Source: Engelhardtia mirabilis
GTDB lineage: Bacteria > Planctomycetota > UBA1135 > GCA-002686595
Assembly (NCBI GenBank): GCA_007751255.1
Contig: CP036296.1
Span: 4,650,001-4,714,000, forward strand
Reading direction: 5' to 3'
DNA length: 64,000 bases
This document shows, piece after piece, positions 34,457 through 42,533 of this stretch (within the stretch, counting starts at the first letter, position 1; the number at the start of each line of letters is the position of its first letter). Both the position numbers and the translations under genes were made by a program. The notes beneath the pieces are model-generated. The model did not search any database and had not been told where the DNA came from. It saw only the letters and a list, made by a program, of their open reading frames with translations.

Positions 34457-36391
34457 GTGACGTTCCTGCTCGCCTCGGCGCCCCACGCAGACACGTTCGG
34501 CTACTCCATGCCGCCCCCCGGCCTGCTGCGCCTCGGGGGGGAGCTGCGCCGACGGGGGCTGCCCGTGGGCCTCGACGACCTGGCCTTCGCCCTGGCCCGC
34601 GGGGAGCTGCCCGGGGACGCGGAGCTGGCCCGGGCCTGCGCCGACCGCCTGCTGGCGCGGAAGCCGGCCGTGGTCGGCCTGTCCGTGATGGGGGCGACCC
34701 TGCCCATCGCCCTGGCCATCGCGGACCAGCTCCGCCGGCGAGCACCCCAGGTGCCGGTGTGGCTGGGTGGTCCGGGGGTAACCGGGGTCGACGTGGCGCT
34801 GATCGAGCGCTTCTCGGCGGTCGGCCTGGTGGCCCGCGGGGAGGGCGAGCGCACCCTTCCCGAGCTGCTCGGACGCCTGGCCGAGGGCGCCGGCCCGGCC
34901 GGGGTCGCGGGGGTCACCTGGCGCGCCGCCGATGGCCGCGCGGTGCGCGAGCCCGACCGGCCGCCCCTGGCGGACCTGGACGAGGTCGCGCCCTACGCCT
35001 GGGACCTCTTGCCGTCGATCGCCGAGTACAAGGCCCTGACCGGCGAGGACGAGGGCCTGGTGCCGATCGACTCCGGGCGCGGCTGCGTCTACGACTGCTC
35101 CTTCTGCACCATCGGGCGCTATTGGAACCGTCGCTCGCGGACCCTGCCCGCGCCGCGCCTGGCCGAGGAGATCGCGGCCCTGGCCGCGATCCCGGGCGCG
35201 CGCAACGCCTACCTGTGCCACGACATCTTCGGTGCGGACCGGCGCCACGCGTTGGAGCTGTGCCGCTTGCTCGAGGAGCGTGACGCGGGCGTGCCCTGGG
35301 AGGTGCGCGCGCGCATCGATCACCTGGACGACGAGCTGGTGGGCGCCATGGCCTCGGCCGGCTGCTACCGCGTGCTGCTCGGCGTCGAGTCGGCGGACGG
35401 CTCGGTTCGCAACCGCAACGGCAAGCGCATGGAGGAGGGCTTCGACGTGGTCGAGCGCGTGGGGCGCCTGGGCGACGCGGGCATCACGCCGATCCTGTCG
35501 TTGATCTTGGGGCTGCCCGGCGAGGGTGAGGCGGAGCTGCGCGCGACCTGCGAGTTGGCCCTGGCCTGCAGCCTGCGGACCGGCGCGCAGCTCTCGTTCC
35601 ACCTGGTCAATCCGCAGCCCGGTTGCGGCCTGGGCGAACAGCAGGGAGCGCGCTCGCGTCCGGTGGTGGGCATTCCGCCGGACATGGCCCTGGGCGCGGG
35701 CCTGACCGAACCCGAGCGCGAGCTGATCGAGGCGCACCCGGACCTCTTTTCGACCTGGGCGCTCTTGACCGACCTGCCGGGCGGCGTGGAGCACCTGCGA
35801 CGGCTGCACGCCCTGTCCCAGGGTCTGCCGCCGCTGTTGATGCGCTACCCGCGCAGCTTCGCCCTGGTCGCCCGCCGGCGCGGGCTCGATGCCCTCGACC
35901 TGTTCGATCACCTCGTGGCGACCGGGCGCAGCTTCGAGAGCCTGGCGAGGAGTGAGCGCGACGCTCTGGTCGACGACTGCCTGGCCTGGGAACAGGCGCA
36001 GTTGCGCGCCGCGGTGCTCATCGCTGGCGACGGGCAGAGGTCCTGCGGCGCGCCGCGCCCGGCGGGCGTGCTCTTGCGCGCGCGACACGACCTCGCGGCC
36101 CTGGCCGGGGCCCTCCGCGCCGGCGGACCGATCGATCCCGTCACGCGAGCCTGCGATTACTTGGTCGCGGCCGACGAGCGCGGGACGCGAACCCTGGCCG
36201 TGTCCGCCGACGTTGCGGATCTCCTGGGCGAGCTCGACGGCCGCGACGTCGAGGCCCTCGAGGCGCAGCGCGCAGGCTTCGGCCGCGCGCTCGAAGCCCT
36301 GGCCGCCAAGGGCCTGGTGCGACTGCCCACGAACATCGACGCCGCCCTGGCGACGTCCAGCGAAACCGGAAGACCGAAGAGCAACCGATGA
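34457..36391 (+). CDS. B12-binding radical SAM enzyme with C-terminal PqqD-like region
   Basis: A 644-residue enzyme. Residues about 1-165 form a cobalamin-binding Rossmann-like domain (VVGLSVMGATLPIALAIA, VPVWLGGPGV). The radical SAM core has the canonical cluster motif GCVYDCSFC (Cys210, Cys214, Cys217) after VPIDSGRG, then LLGVESADGSVRNRNGK and ILGLPGEGEAEL. A long linker leads to about 566-625 (LAVSADVADLLGELDG to ALAAKGLVRL), which has the helix pattern of PqqD-type peptide-recognition elements. Start at GTG 34457; the ATG at 34449 is out of frame. Its stop overlaps the next gene's start as ATGA. Probably modifies the downstream peptide; the chemistry (C-methylation or other) is unknown. 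Confidence 0.85.
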   Translation: MTFLLASAPHADTFGYSMPPPGLLRLGGELRRRGLPVGLDDLAFALARGELPGDAELARACADRLLARKPAVVGLSVMGATLPIALAIADQLRRRAPQVPVWLGGPGVTGVDVALIERFSAVGLVARGEGERTLPELLGRLAEGAGPAGVAGVTWRAADGRAVREPDRPPLADLDEVAPYAWDLLPSIAEYKALTGEDEGLVPIDSGRGCVYDCSFCTIGRYWNRRSRTLPAPRLAEEIAALAAIPGARNAYLCHDIFGADRRHALELCRLLEERDAGVPWEVRARIDHLDDELVGAMASAGCYRVLLGVESADGSVRNRNGKRMEEGFDVVERVGRLGDAGITPILSLILGLPGEGEAELRATCELALACSLRTGAQLSFHLVNPQPGCGLGEQQGARSRPVVGIPPDMALGAGLTEPERELIEAHPDLFSTWALLTDLPGGVEHLRRLHALSQGLPPLLMRYPRSFALVARRRGLDALDLFDHLVATGRSFESLARSERDALVDDCLAWEQAQLRAAVLIAGDGQRSCGAPRPAGVLLRARHDLAALAGALRAGGPIDPVTRACDYLVAADERGTRTLAVSADVADLLGELDGRDVEALEAQRAGFGRALEALAAKGLVRLPTNIDAALATSSETGRPKSNR

Positions 36392-38718
36392 TCCGCCAGG
36401 CCGACTTCCCCGTCTCGCTCGTGTTCCCGCCCCAGGGGCACTTCACCCAGCCCTACCTGGCCCTGCCCTGCCTCAAGGCGCACTTGGCTTCGGAGGGCTT
36501 CGGCGACGTGGAGCTGATCGACGCCAGCATCGAGGCCTACGACCGCTTCCTCTCCGCCGACTACCTGGCGGCCGCGGCCGAGCGCGTGGACCGGCGCCTC
36601 GCTCTCTCGAGCTTCGAGGGGCGCGAGCAACTGGCCTTCGAGGACCTCGAGGCCTTCCGCGCCGCGGCCGAAAGCGCGGTCAGCGCCGCCAGCCTGATCG
36701 ACGAGGTCGAGGACGCGAAGGCGGTCGTGCGCGGCGAGGCCTTCTGGGACGCGGACCGCTACGTACCGGCGGTGCGCACCCTCTACCACGGCCTGCGCCT
36801 GGTGTCGGCGTCCTGGTTCCCCAGCCAGCTCACGCCCCACAACTTCACCATGCGCTACGCCAACGACCACTCGGACCAGGTGCTGGCCGCGACGTTGGAC
36901 GAGGCGGAGAACCCCTTCATCGAGCACTTCCGCGCCACGCTGCTGCCCCGCCTGGTCGCGCGTCGGCCGCGGGTCGTGGGCCTGTCGGTGATCTACGGCA
37001 GCCAGTTGATCCCGGCCCTGACCCTGGGGCGGATGATCAAGCAGGCCCTGCCCGATTGCCACGTGACCGCCGGCGGCGGGTTCCTGGCCTACATCGGCGA
37101 GAAGCTGATGGGGGCGCCCGGGATCGGCGCCTGCCTGGACTCGATCATCTTTCACGAGGGCGAGGCGCCCCTGGCGGCGCTCTGTCACGCCCTGCGCGAA
37201 CAGCCGCCGGGGACGGCGGTGGACCTCTCCGAGATCGGGTCGCTCCTGTGGTTCGATCGTCGCGACGGAGCGGCGCACCCGGTTCGCAACGCCCCCGCCC
37301 ACCCGATCAAGCTGGACGAGGCGCCGATCCCCGACTTCGACGGCCTGCCCTTCGAGAAGTACTTCAGCCCCGAGGTCGTGATCCCCTACGACATCAACCG
37401 CGGCTGCTACTACGGCGAGTGTGCCTTCTGCACCCTGCCCACGGTGATCGGCCCCGGCTACCGCACGCGCTCGGCGGCGCACATCGTCGACCACGTGCTG
37501 GCGCTCAAGGAGCGTTACGGCGTGCGGCACTTCAACTTCATCACCGACTGCATGCCGCCGGGGATGATCGCCGACCTGCCGACGGAGCTGATCGAACGCG
37601 AGGCGGACATCCGCTGGTGGTGCGATGCGCGCGTCGAGCCCAAGGCCTACGACCGCGAGGGGGCCGAGCGCCTGTACGAGTCGGGCTGCCGCAAGTTGCT
37701 GTTCGGCTTCGAGACCGCCACGCCGCGCCTGCTCAAGATGATGCAGAAGGGGCAGAGCCTGAAGTCGACGGTCCAGGTGGCCGAGAACTGCGCCGCCGCC
37801 GGCATCAGCGTCACCTTCTACGCGATGGTCGGGTTCCCCTCCGAGACCCGCGAGGAGGCCCGCGCGACCCTCGACTTCCTGCGCCAGCACGCGGGCACCG
37901 TGCGCGAGGTTTCGCTGCAAACCTTCCACATCGACGAGGTGGCCCTGACCTACCGCGACCCCGAACGCTTCGGCATCCGCATCCTCGACGAGCCCGGCGC
38001 CGACCTGCAGCTCTACCACGACTACGAGTCCGAGTCGGGCATGACCCAGAACGAGGCGGCCGAGATGTTCGACGAGATGATGAGCGGCCTGCGCGCCAGC
38101 CTGCCGCTGTTCTCGGGCGACAACATCTTCTGGTTCATGCAGAAGAGCCACTACTTCCTGCACCTGGCGCGCGACGTCAAGCCCGACGCCTTCGAGCGTG
38201 CCTGCGCCGAGCGCACCGCGCGCCGCGCGGCCGGCAGCGCCGACCCGAGCCTGCGCGTGGTCGACTCCCTCGAGCTGGTGGAGCTGCCCTTCCGCTACGG
38301 CGAGGTGATCGAGACCCTCGGCCACCCCCTGGCCCGCGCCGTGCGCCCCGACTTCCTCACCGGCCGCTTCGTCGCCGGCGCGCGGGACGAGGCGGCGGCG
38401 GTGTTGGGATCGATCGCCCCGCGGCCGAGCGTGCTGGCCTACGCCGGCGGCGGCGCGACAGAGTTCGTGGGCCTGACCGCTGACGGCGCACGGGTGCTGG
38501 AAGCCATCGCCGAGGCCGGCGACTACGGCGCCCTGCGCGCGTCGCTGCAAGACCAGGGCGAAGCCGCCCTGGCCAAGCTCGACGCCTTTGCGACCGAGCT
38601 CAACCGCCTCGGCCTCTTGCGCGTGCCCACCGCCGATCCCAGCGAGCTGAGCCCCGCCCCGGGCACCCCACGCCGATCGAGCGCCACGCCCTCCAACGCC
38701 CACTCCCCCCGCCCCTGA
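36388..38718 (+). CDS. B12-binding radical SAM enzyme with CX4CX2C cluster motif and PqqD-like tail
   Basis: A 776-residue enzyme coupled to the preceding gene by an ATGA overlap. The N-terminal part holds a B12-binding-like domain (VVGLSVIYGSQLIPALTLG, CHVTAGGGFLAYIGEKL). The iron-sulfur motif is RGCYYGECAFC: Cys340, Cys345 and Cys348, that is CX4CX2C instead of CX3CX2C. LLFGFETATPRLLKMMQKG and FYAMVGFPSETREEA follow as in B12-radical SAM proteins. Residues about 680-747 (FVGLTADGARVLEAIAEA to ELNRLGLLRV) look PqqD-like. The Pro/Ser-rich last 30 residues are probably disordered. Acts with its neighbour, most likely on the 57-residue peptide. Confidence 0.84.
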   Translation: MIRQADFPVSLVFPPQGHFTQPYLALPCLKAHLASEGFGDVELIDASIEAYDRFLSADYLAAAAERVDRRLALSSFEGREQLAFEDLEAFRAAAESAVSAASLIDEVEDAKAVVRGEAFWDADRYVPAVRTLYHGLRLVSASWFPSQLTPHNFTMRYANDHSDQVLAATLDEAENPFIEHFRATLLPRLVARRPRVVGLSVIYGSQLIPALTLGRMIKQALPDCHVTAGGGFLAYIGEKLMGAPGIGACLDSIIFHEGEAPLAALCHALREQPPGTAVDLSEIGSLLWFDRRDGAAHPVRNAPAHPIKLDEAPIPDFDGLPFEKYFSPEVVIPYDINRGCYYGECAFCTLPTVIGPGYRTRSAAHIVDHVLALKERYGVRHFNFITDCMPPGMIADLPTELIEREADIRWWCDARVEPKAYDREGAERLYESGCRKLLFGFETATPRLLKMMQKGQSLKSTVQVAENCAAAGISVTFYAMVGFPSETREEARATLDFLRQHAGTVREVSLQTFHIDEVALTYRDPERFGIRILDEPGADLQLYHDYESESGMTQNEAAEMFDEMMSGLRASLPLFSGDNIFWFMQKSHYFLHLARDVKPDAFERACAERTARRAAGSADPSLRVVDSLELVELPFRYGEVIETLGHPLARAVRPDFLTGRFVAGARDEAAAVLGSIAPRPSVLAYAGGGATEFVGLTADGARVLEAIAEAGDYGALRASLQDQGEAALAKLDAFATELNRLGLLRVPTADPSELSPAPGTPRRSSATPSNAHSPRP

Positions 38719-38742
38719 CCCCCAACACCCCCGAAGGCCCCC

Positions 38743-38916
38743 ATGTCGCAAAAAGACACCGACGCCGCCAAGGAACGCAAACCCGGCGCCCCCCCCACCT
38801 CCCCCGACGCCAAACGCCCCTCCAAAGCCCCCCTCGACCTCGAGAACCTCGATCTGACCGTGGAGCAGGTCGACGAGCGCATCAGCCCGCGGGAGACGAA
38901 CGTGTTCGACAAGTAG
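38743..38916 (+). CDS. candidate RiPP precursor peptide, 57 residues
   Basis: A small gene too short for routine ORF lists. ATG 38743 lies 24 bp after the radical SAM stop, with GAAGG 5 nt upstream as a Shine-Dalgarno sequence; TAG ends it at 38916. The peptide has a Lys/Pro/Ala-rich start (MSQKDTDAAKERKPG), an acidic, probably helical stretch (LDLENLDLTVEQVDER) and a short tail ISPRETNVFDK. It has no Cys, no signal peptide and no hydrophobic segment. That leader-like plus short-tail design, directly behind two radical SAM enzymes with PqqD-like regions, fits a precursor whose tail is modified. I do not recognise the family; a small regulatory protein is the alternative. Confidence 0.68.
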   Translation: MSQKDTDAAKERKPGAPPTSPDAKRPSKAPLDLENLDLTVEQVDERISPRETNVFDK

Positions 38917-38951
38917 GGCGCGCGGGGGCGACTTGCGAATCCGGGTTGCGC

Positions 38952-38970
38952 GACCCCGAATTCCGGGGTC
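38952..38970 (+). terminator. hairpin after the candidate RiPP operon
   Basis: GACCCCG and CGGGGTC form a perfect 7-bp stem with a 5-nt loop, 36 bp after the peptide stop. No U-run follows, so an intrinsic terminator is possible but unproven. Confidence 0.35.
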
Positions 38971-39015
38971 GACTTGGAAGTTCCAACCACCCGCGGGATC
39001 GCCCCCGGTGGCCCC

Positions 39016-40656
39016 ATGCTCCCCCCCTCCCTCAGATCCGCCGCCCTCGCGGTTGCGCTGGCCGTCTGCCCCGGTGGCGTGGCGTTCGCCCAGTGTGGCG
39101 AGACCCTGGCCGCGGACTCGCCGGGGCTGATCGACGACCACTTCGGCGAGTCGATGGACGTGCACGGCAAGCGCCTGGTCGTCGCCGCGCCGCGCGACGG
39201 CGACGCGGGGCACTGGGCCGGCGCGGCCTGGGTCTTCGAGCGGGTCATGGGTCAGTGGCAGCTCGAGCAGAAGCTCGTTCCCACCGACCTGCCACCCGGC
39301 GCGGTGTTCAGCCACGCCCAGGTGGCCCTAGAGGACGAGTGGCTCTTCGCCGCCTCCGTCTGGGAGCCGACGCCCGACCTCAACGGCGACCGCGGCGTGG
39401 TGCGCGTCTACCGGCGTGACCAGAGCGGTTGGCAGCCCTTCCAGAAGCTGTGGCAACCGGGCACGGGCGCGTCCTCCGGCTTCGCCGCGCGGATCGAGGC
39501 CGACCAAGACCAACTGGTGGTCAGCGCCCGAGGCCAGCAGAAGCTCTACCTCTACGGCTTCGACGGGAGCCAGTGGGTCCTGCGCCAGGGCCTGACCGAC
39601 CCCGAGCCCGCCGCGCAGGGCGATTGGCTCGGCGTCGACGTGGCCATGGACGACAAGTGCCTGGCGACCTCCAGCGTGCGCGAGGTCGACGGCGACGGTG
39701 TGGTCGGCAACAGCCCGGCGCGGCTGGTGGTCTACATCTTCGAGCGCGGCTTCCAGACTTCGAACACTGACGACTACGGCTTCCTCGGGCGCATCGACTT
39801 CGCCGCGTCTCAAGCTCTGCAACCGGGCGCCCTGACGATTCGCCACGACAAGCTCGCGGTGCAGGGCATCGTCAGTCCCGAGAGCCAGGAGGCGGAGCTG
39901 CACCTGTTCGACATGAGCCTGGGCGCCGAACCCTTCCAACGGCTGAAGCCACCGGACGGGGTCGACGTCGAGTTCGGGCGGTCCCTGGCCTTCGCCGGCG
40001 ACGACCTCTTGCTGGTCGGCGGGCGCGGGTCGTCCGTCCTGGGGCCCATCGGACGCGCGGTCACCTTCCGCCAGACGCCTCTGGGTTGGCAGGCGGAGTC
40101 GGAGTTCCGGCCCCTCGCCACCGACGGCTCCACCAAGTTCGCGACCAAGGTTCGCGCCAAGGGCGACGACGACCTGTTCGTGGCGTCGCGGATCTACCAG
40201 GGACCCAGCATCACCGGCGAGGTCCACGTCTACGACGCCCTGCAGAGTCCGTCACTGCAGGTCGACGTGTCCGACGTCAGTCTCTCGGCCGGCGGGGTGC
40301 AGACCCTGAGCCTGCGCTGCTGCGACGACCTCGCCGGCTGCACCTATCTGGTCCTGGGCGCCCTCAGCCTGCCCCCGGCCGACGCCGGCATCGCCCTGGA
40401 CGGCAGCCACCTGCCCCTGGTGATCGACATCTGGTTCCTGACCACCCTGGCCCAGGCCAATGCGGGCATCTTCTCGTCCACGGTCGGGCTGCTGGACGCC
40501 AAGGGCGAGGCCCAGGCACAGATCCAGGTCCCGGCGGGCTCCGATCCATCCCTGGCCGGCATCGAGCTGTTCCACGCGGCCCTGGTGCTCGAGGCCCCGG
40601 GGAGCGGGCGGGTGCTGTCGACCACGGTTCCGACCCGGCTCGGGCTCGCTCCCTGA
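39016..40656 (+). CDS. secreted propeller-like protein sharing a C-terminal domain with the FG-GAP protein
   Basis: A 546-residue protein with a signal peptide (SAALAVALAVCPGGVAFAQ). The main part repeats a pattern of about 55-60 residues (GESMDVHGKRLVVAAPRDGD, GFAARIEADQDQLVVSARG, FGRSLAFAGDDLLLVGGRG), consistent with a degenerate FG-GAP-like beta-propeller. The last 135 residues (about 412-546) match the C-terminal domain of the 23401 protein: LSAGGVQTLSL, YLVLGALSL, LLDAKGEAQAQI, FHAALVLEA. Possibly a surface anchor or sorting module. ATG 39016 is chosen to give the signal peptide a proper N-terminus. It lies 99 bp after the peptide gene and is probably a separate unit. Confidence 0.8.
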   Translation: MLPPSLRSAALAVALAVCPGGVAFAQCGETLAADSPGLIDDHFGESMDVHGKRLVVAAPRDGDAGHWAGAAWVFERVMGQWQLEQKLVPTDLPPGAVFSHAQVALEDEWLFAASVWEPTPDLNGDRGVVRVYRRDQSGWQPFQKLWQPGTGASSGFAARIEADQDQLVVSARGQQKLYLYGFDGSQWVLRQGLTDPEPAAQGDWLGVDVAMDDKCLATSSVREVDGDGVVGNSPARLVVYIFERGFQTSNTDDYGFLGRIDFAASQALQPGALTIRHDKLAVQGIVSPESQEAELHLFDMSLGAEPFQRLKPPDGVDVEFGRSLAFAGDDLLLVGGRGSSVLGPIGRAVTFRQTPLGWQAESEFRPLATDGSTKFATKVRAKGDDDLFVASRIYQGPSITGEVHVYDALQSPSLQVDVSDVSLSAGGVQTLSLRCCDDLAGCTYLVLGALSLPPADAGIALDGSHLPLVIDIWFLTTLAQANAGIFSSTVGLLDAKGEAQAQIQVPAGSDPSLAGIELFHAALVLEAPGSGRVLSTTVPTRLGLAP

Positions 40657-40710
40657 CGGGAACCGCCAAGCCGGTCGCAAGTGGATCGCAACCGCGTGCA
40701 GCAGCCGCGC

Positions 40711-40716
40711 TAGGGT
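40711..40716 (+). promoter_or_regulatory. possible -10 element (TAGGGT) close to start codon
   Basis: TAGGGT lies 8 nt before the ATG at 40725, the same geometry as TATACT ahead of 14317. Confidence 0.28.
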
Positions 40717-40724
40717 CGGGTGGG

Positions 40725-42356
40725 ATGAAACCGGCCCCCGTCCTCGTCAGCCTGCTCGGCCTCGTCGCCAGCCAGAGCGCCTTCGCGGCGGCCTCGATGG
40801 CGTGGGAGCCGGCCGCGGCGGTCTGCACGACCGCGCCGCGGCCTAGCCCGAGCGCGGGTCGCGCGACACGACTGATCGAAGCTTGGGGCAACGGCTCCGA
40901 GCAAACTCGCGCGCGGGTCTCGCCCGAGCTGCTCGCGTCGACCATCGACGCCATGCTGCGCGAGGAGCGCGGCGACGACCGGCGCCGGGCCGATGTGGCG
41001 CTCCTGACCCTGGCCGGCGTCACTAGCCGGCTCGAGGCCACGCCGCACGACCTGCGACTGCGGCGCGAGGTGATCGACGGGTTGATCGCGCGCAAGGGCG
41101 GGCGCGGCGGCGACGGCTTCCGCGAGTTCGTGCTCGCCGACGTGCTGCTGTTGGGCGCGAGCATGCCCACCGAGACTCGCCGGGGCGCTTGCATGGCCCT
41201 GGCCCTCGAGCGCACACCCGCCGCGCTGCTACCGCTGCTGTCCGTCGCCCGCGATCCCGACCTGGAGCTGCGCGCCGCCGCCCTGGTGGCCCTGACCGGG
41301 TGGCCGGAGCGGGGTGTCGGCGAGGGCTTCGTGCGCGCTGTCGTCGACGCGCCGGCTGCTCACCAGGGACGCTTCATGCAACTCGCCCTGGGTCACCTGC
41401 ACGCCCTGCACTCGAGCGGGACCTTCGACCTGGCCTGGCCCGATGACCTGGGCCTGTCCCTGGGCGATGAGGTGCTCGGCCTGACCCTCGACCGCGACTG
41501 GCGCCGGGCCTCGCCGGCGGTGGCCCTGGCGGCCTTCGTGCCGGCGGAACGCTCCGTGCCCGTGTTGATCGAAGCGCTCGGTGTCTGGACCCGGCGCGAG
41601 GGCGAAGCCGACCGCGCCGCGGCGATCCCGGGCGCTCGGCGCCTGCGCTTCGAGTGCGCCGACACCCTCGAGTCGCTCACGGGCCGCCCGATCGGCCCCT
41701 CACCCGAGCGCTGGCGCGACTTCTGGAGCGCCGTGCGCGAGGGCACGCCCCTGACGGCCGCCAACGGAGCCGACGGGAGCCGCGCGACGGTAGCTTCCTT
41801 CTTCGGCCTGCGACTGCGCTCGGGGTCGGTGGCCTTCGTGGTCGACGCCTCCGGTTCGATGGAAGCGAGCCTGCCGAATGCCCGGGGGGACTACGGCACC
41901 TCGACCCAGATCCCCACCCGCTTCCAAGCGGCCTCCGGGGAGCTCTTGGACGTGCTCGCGGCGTCGCCGGATCCGACTCAATTCGGTGTGGTGCTGTTCA
42001 GCGACCAGGCCGTGAGCTGGAAGGGTTCGCCGACGCGCGCGGACGAGGACAGCCTGCGGCGACTGCGGTCCTGGCTCGGCGCACGCCATCCCGATGGCGG
42101 CACCCAGCTGGCCACGGGGCTGCACGAGCTGATCGACAGCGTCGACGACCTGCACGAGCTCGAGTTCGACACCGTAGTCGTGCTCTGCGACGGCGAGACG
42201 ACCGAGGACGGGACCTGGGCCCGCGATTGGCTGCTGCGCTTCAACCCCGAGGCGCAGCTTGTCTTCCACTGCGTGCAGATCGGCGGCGCGCGGGCCGACG
42301 CCTTGCGCGCCTTGGCCTCGGGCACCGGCGGCAGTTTCCTGCGCGTCGAAGGCTGA
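40725..42356 (+). CDS. exported HEAT-repeat / von Willebrand factor A protein
   Basis: A 543-residue protein. A signal-like start (VLVSLLGLVASQSAFAAA) is followed by helical repeats to about 340 (RRADVALLTLAGV, ELRAAALVALTGW) and then a VWA domain from about 365. The metal-ion site DASGS (374-378, in VDASGSMEAS) is intact, with DGGTQLATGLHEL and VVVLCDGETTEDG supplying the second and third MIDAS elements. VWA domains bind protein ligands through a metal. Combination with helical repeats is common in exported Planctomycetota proteins (my recollection). The ligand is unknown. Confidence 0.82.
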   Translation: MKPAPVLVSLLGLVASQSAFAAASMAWEPAAAVCTTAPRPSPSAGRATRLIEAWGNGSEQTRARVSPELLASTIDAMLREERGDDRRRADVALLTLAGVTSRLEATPHDLRLRREVIDGLIARKGGRGGDGFREFVLADVLLLGASMPTETRRGACMALALERTPAALLPLLSVARDPDLELRAAALVALTGWPERGVGEGFVRAVVDAPAAHQGRFMQLALGHLHALHSSGTFDLAWPDDLGLSLGDEVLGLTLDRDWRRASPAVALAAFVPAERSVPVLIEALGVWTRREGEADRAAAIPGARRLRFECADTLESLTGRPIGPSPERWRDFWSAVREGTPLTAANGADGSRATVASFFGLRLRSGSVAFVVDASGSMEASLPNARGDYGTSTQIPTRFQAASGELLDVLAASPDPTQFGVVLFSDQAVSWKGSPTRADEDSLRRLRSWLGARHPDGGTQLATGLHELIDSVDDLHELEFDTVVVLCDGETTEDGTWARDWLLRFNPEAQLVFHCVQIGGARADALRALASGTGGSFLRVEG

Positions 42357-42380
42357 CGTCCGCCACGGGCCGCGCATCGG

Positions 42381-42440
42381 CGGTCACGTCCCGAACGGTC
42401 ACGTCCCGAACGGTCACGTCCCGAACGGCCACGTCCCGAA
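42381..42440. repeat. four 15-bp tandem repeats abutting the intron
   Basis: CGGTCACGTCCCGAA is repeated four times without gaps; units 1-3 are identical and unit 4 (42426-42440) has one change (GGCC for GGTC). The array begins 24 bp after the stop of the VWA gene and ends exactly at the inferred 3' boundary of the group II intron. Confidence 0.9.
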
Positions 42441-42522
42441 TCGGGATAGGGGCCGGGGAGTCATCGCCTCCCCGGAGCCCCTCCCACACCACCGGGCATA
42501 CGGGTCCGTACCACGGCGGTTC
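42440..42522 (-). ncRNA. group II intron domains V and VI
   Basis: On the minus strand, 42522-42488 (GAACCGCCGTGG to GCCCGGTGGT) folds into a two-part hairpin of domain V size, about 35 nt, with CGC near its 5' side as a candidate catalytic triad. Domain VI follows, with GGGGAG/CTCCCC pairing. An unpaired A seven nucleotides before the 3' end (A in CCCCTATCCCGAT) is the candidate branch point. Confidence 0.7.
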
Positions 42523-42533
42523 GAAGATTGAGG

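Noticed and set aside
36157-39315. 1052-codon minus-strand frame over the radical SAM genes
   Set aside because: Low-complexity Gly/Val/Ala/Gln sequence with no motif; antisense shadow of two clear enzymes.
42381-42440. 15-bp repeats as CRISPR or an origin iteron array
   Set aside because: No spacers, only four head-to-tail units, and no replication gene nearby.
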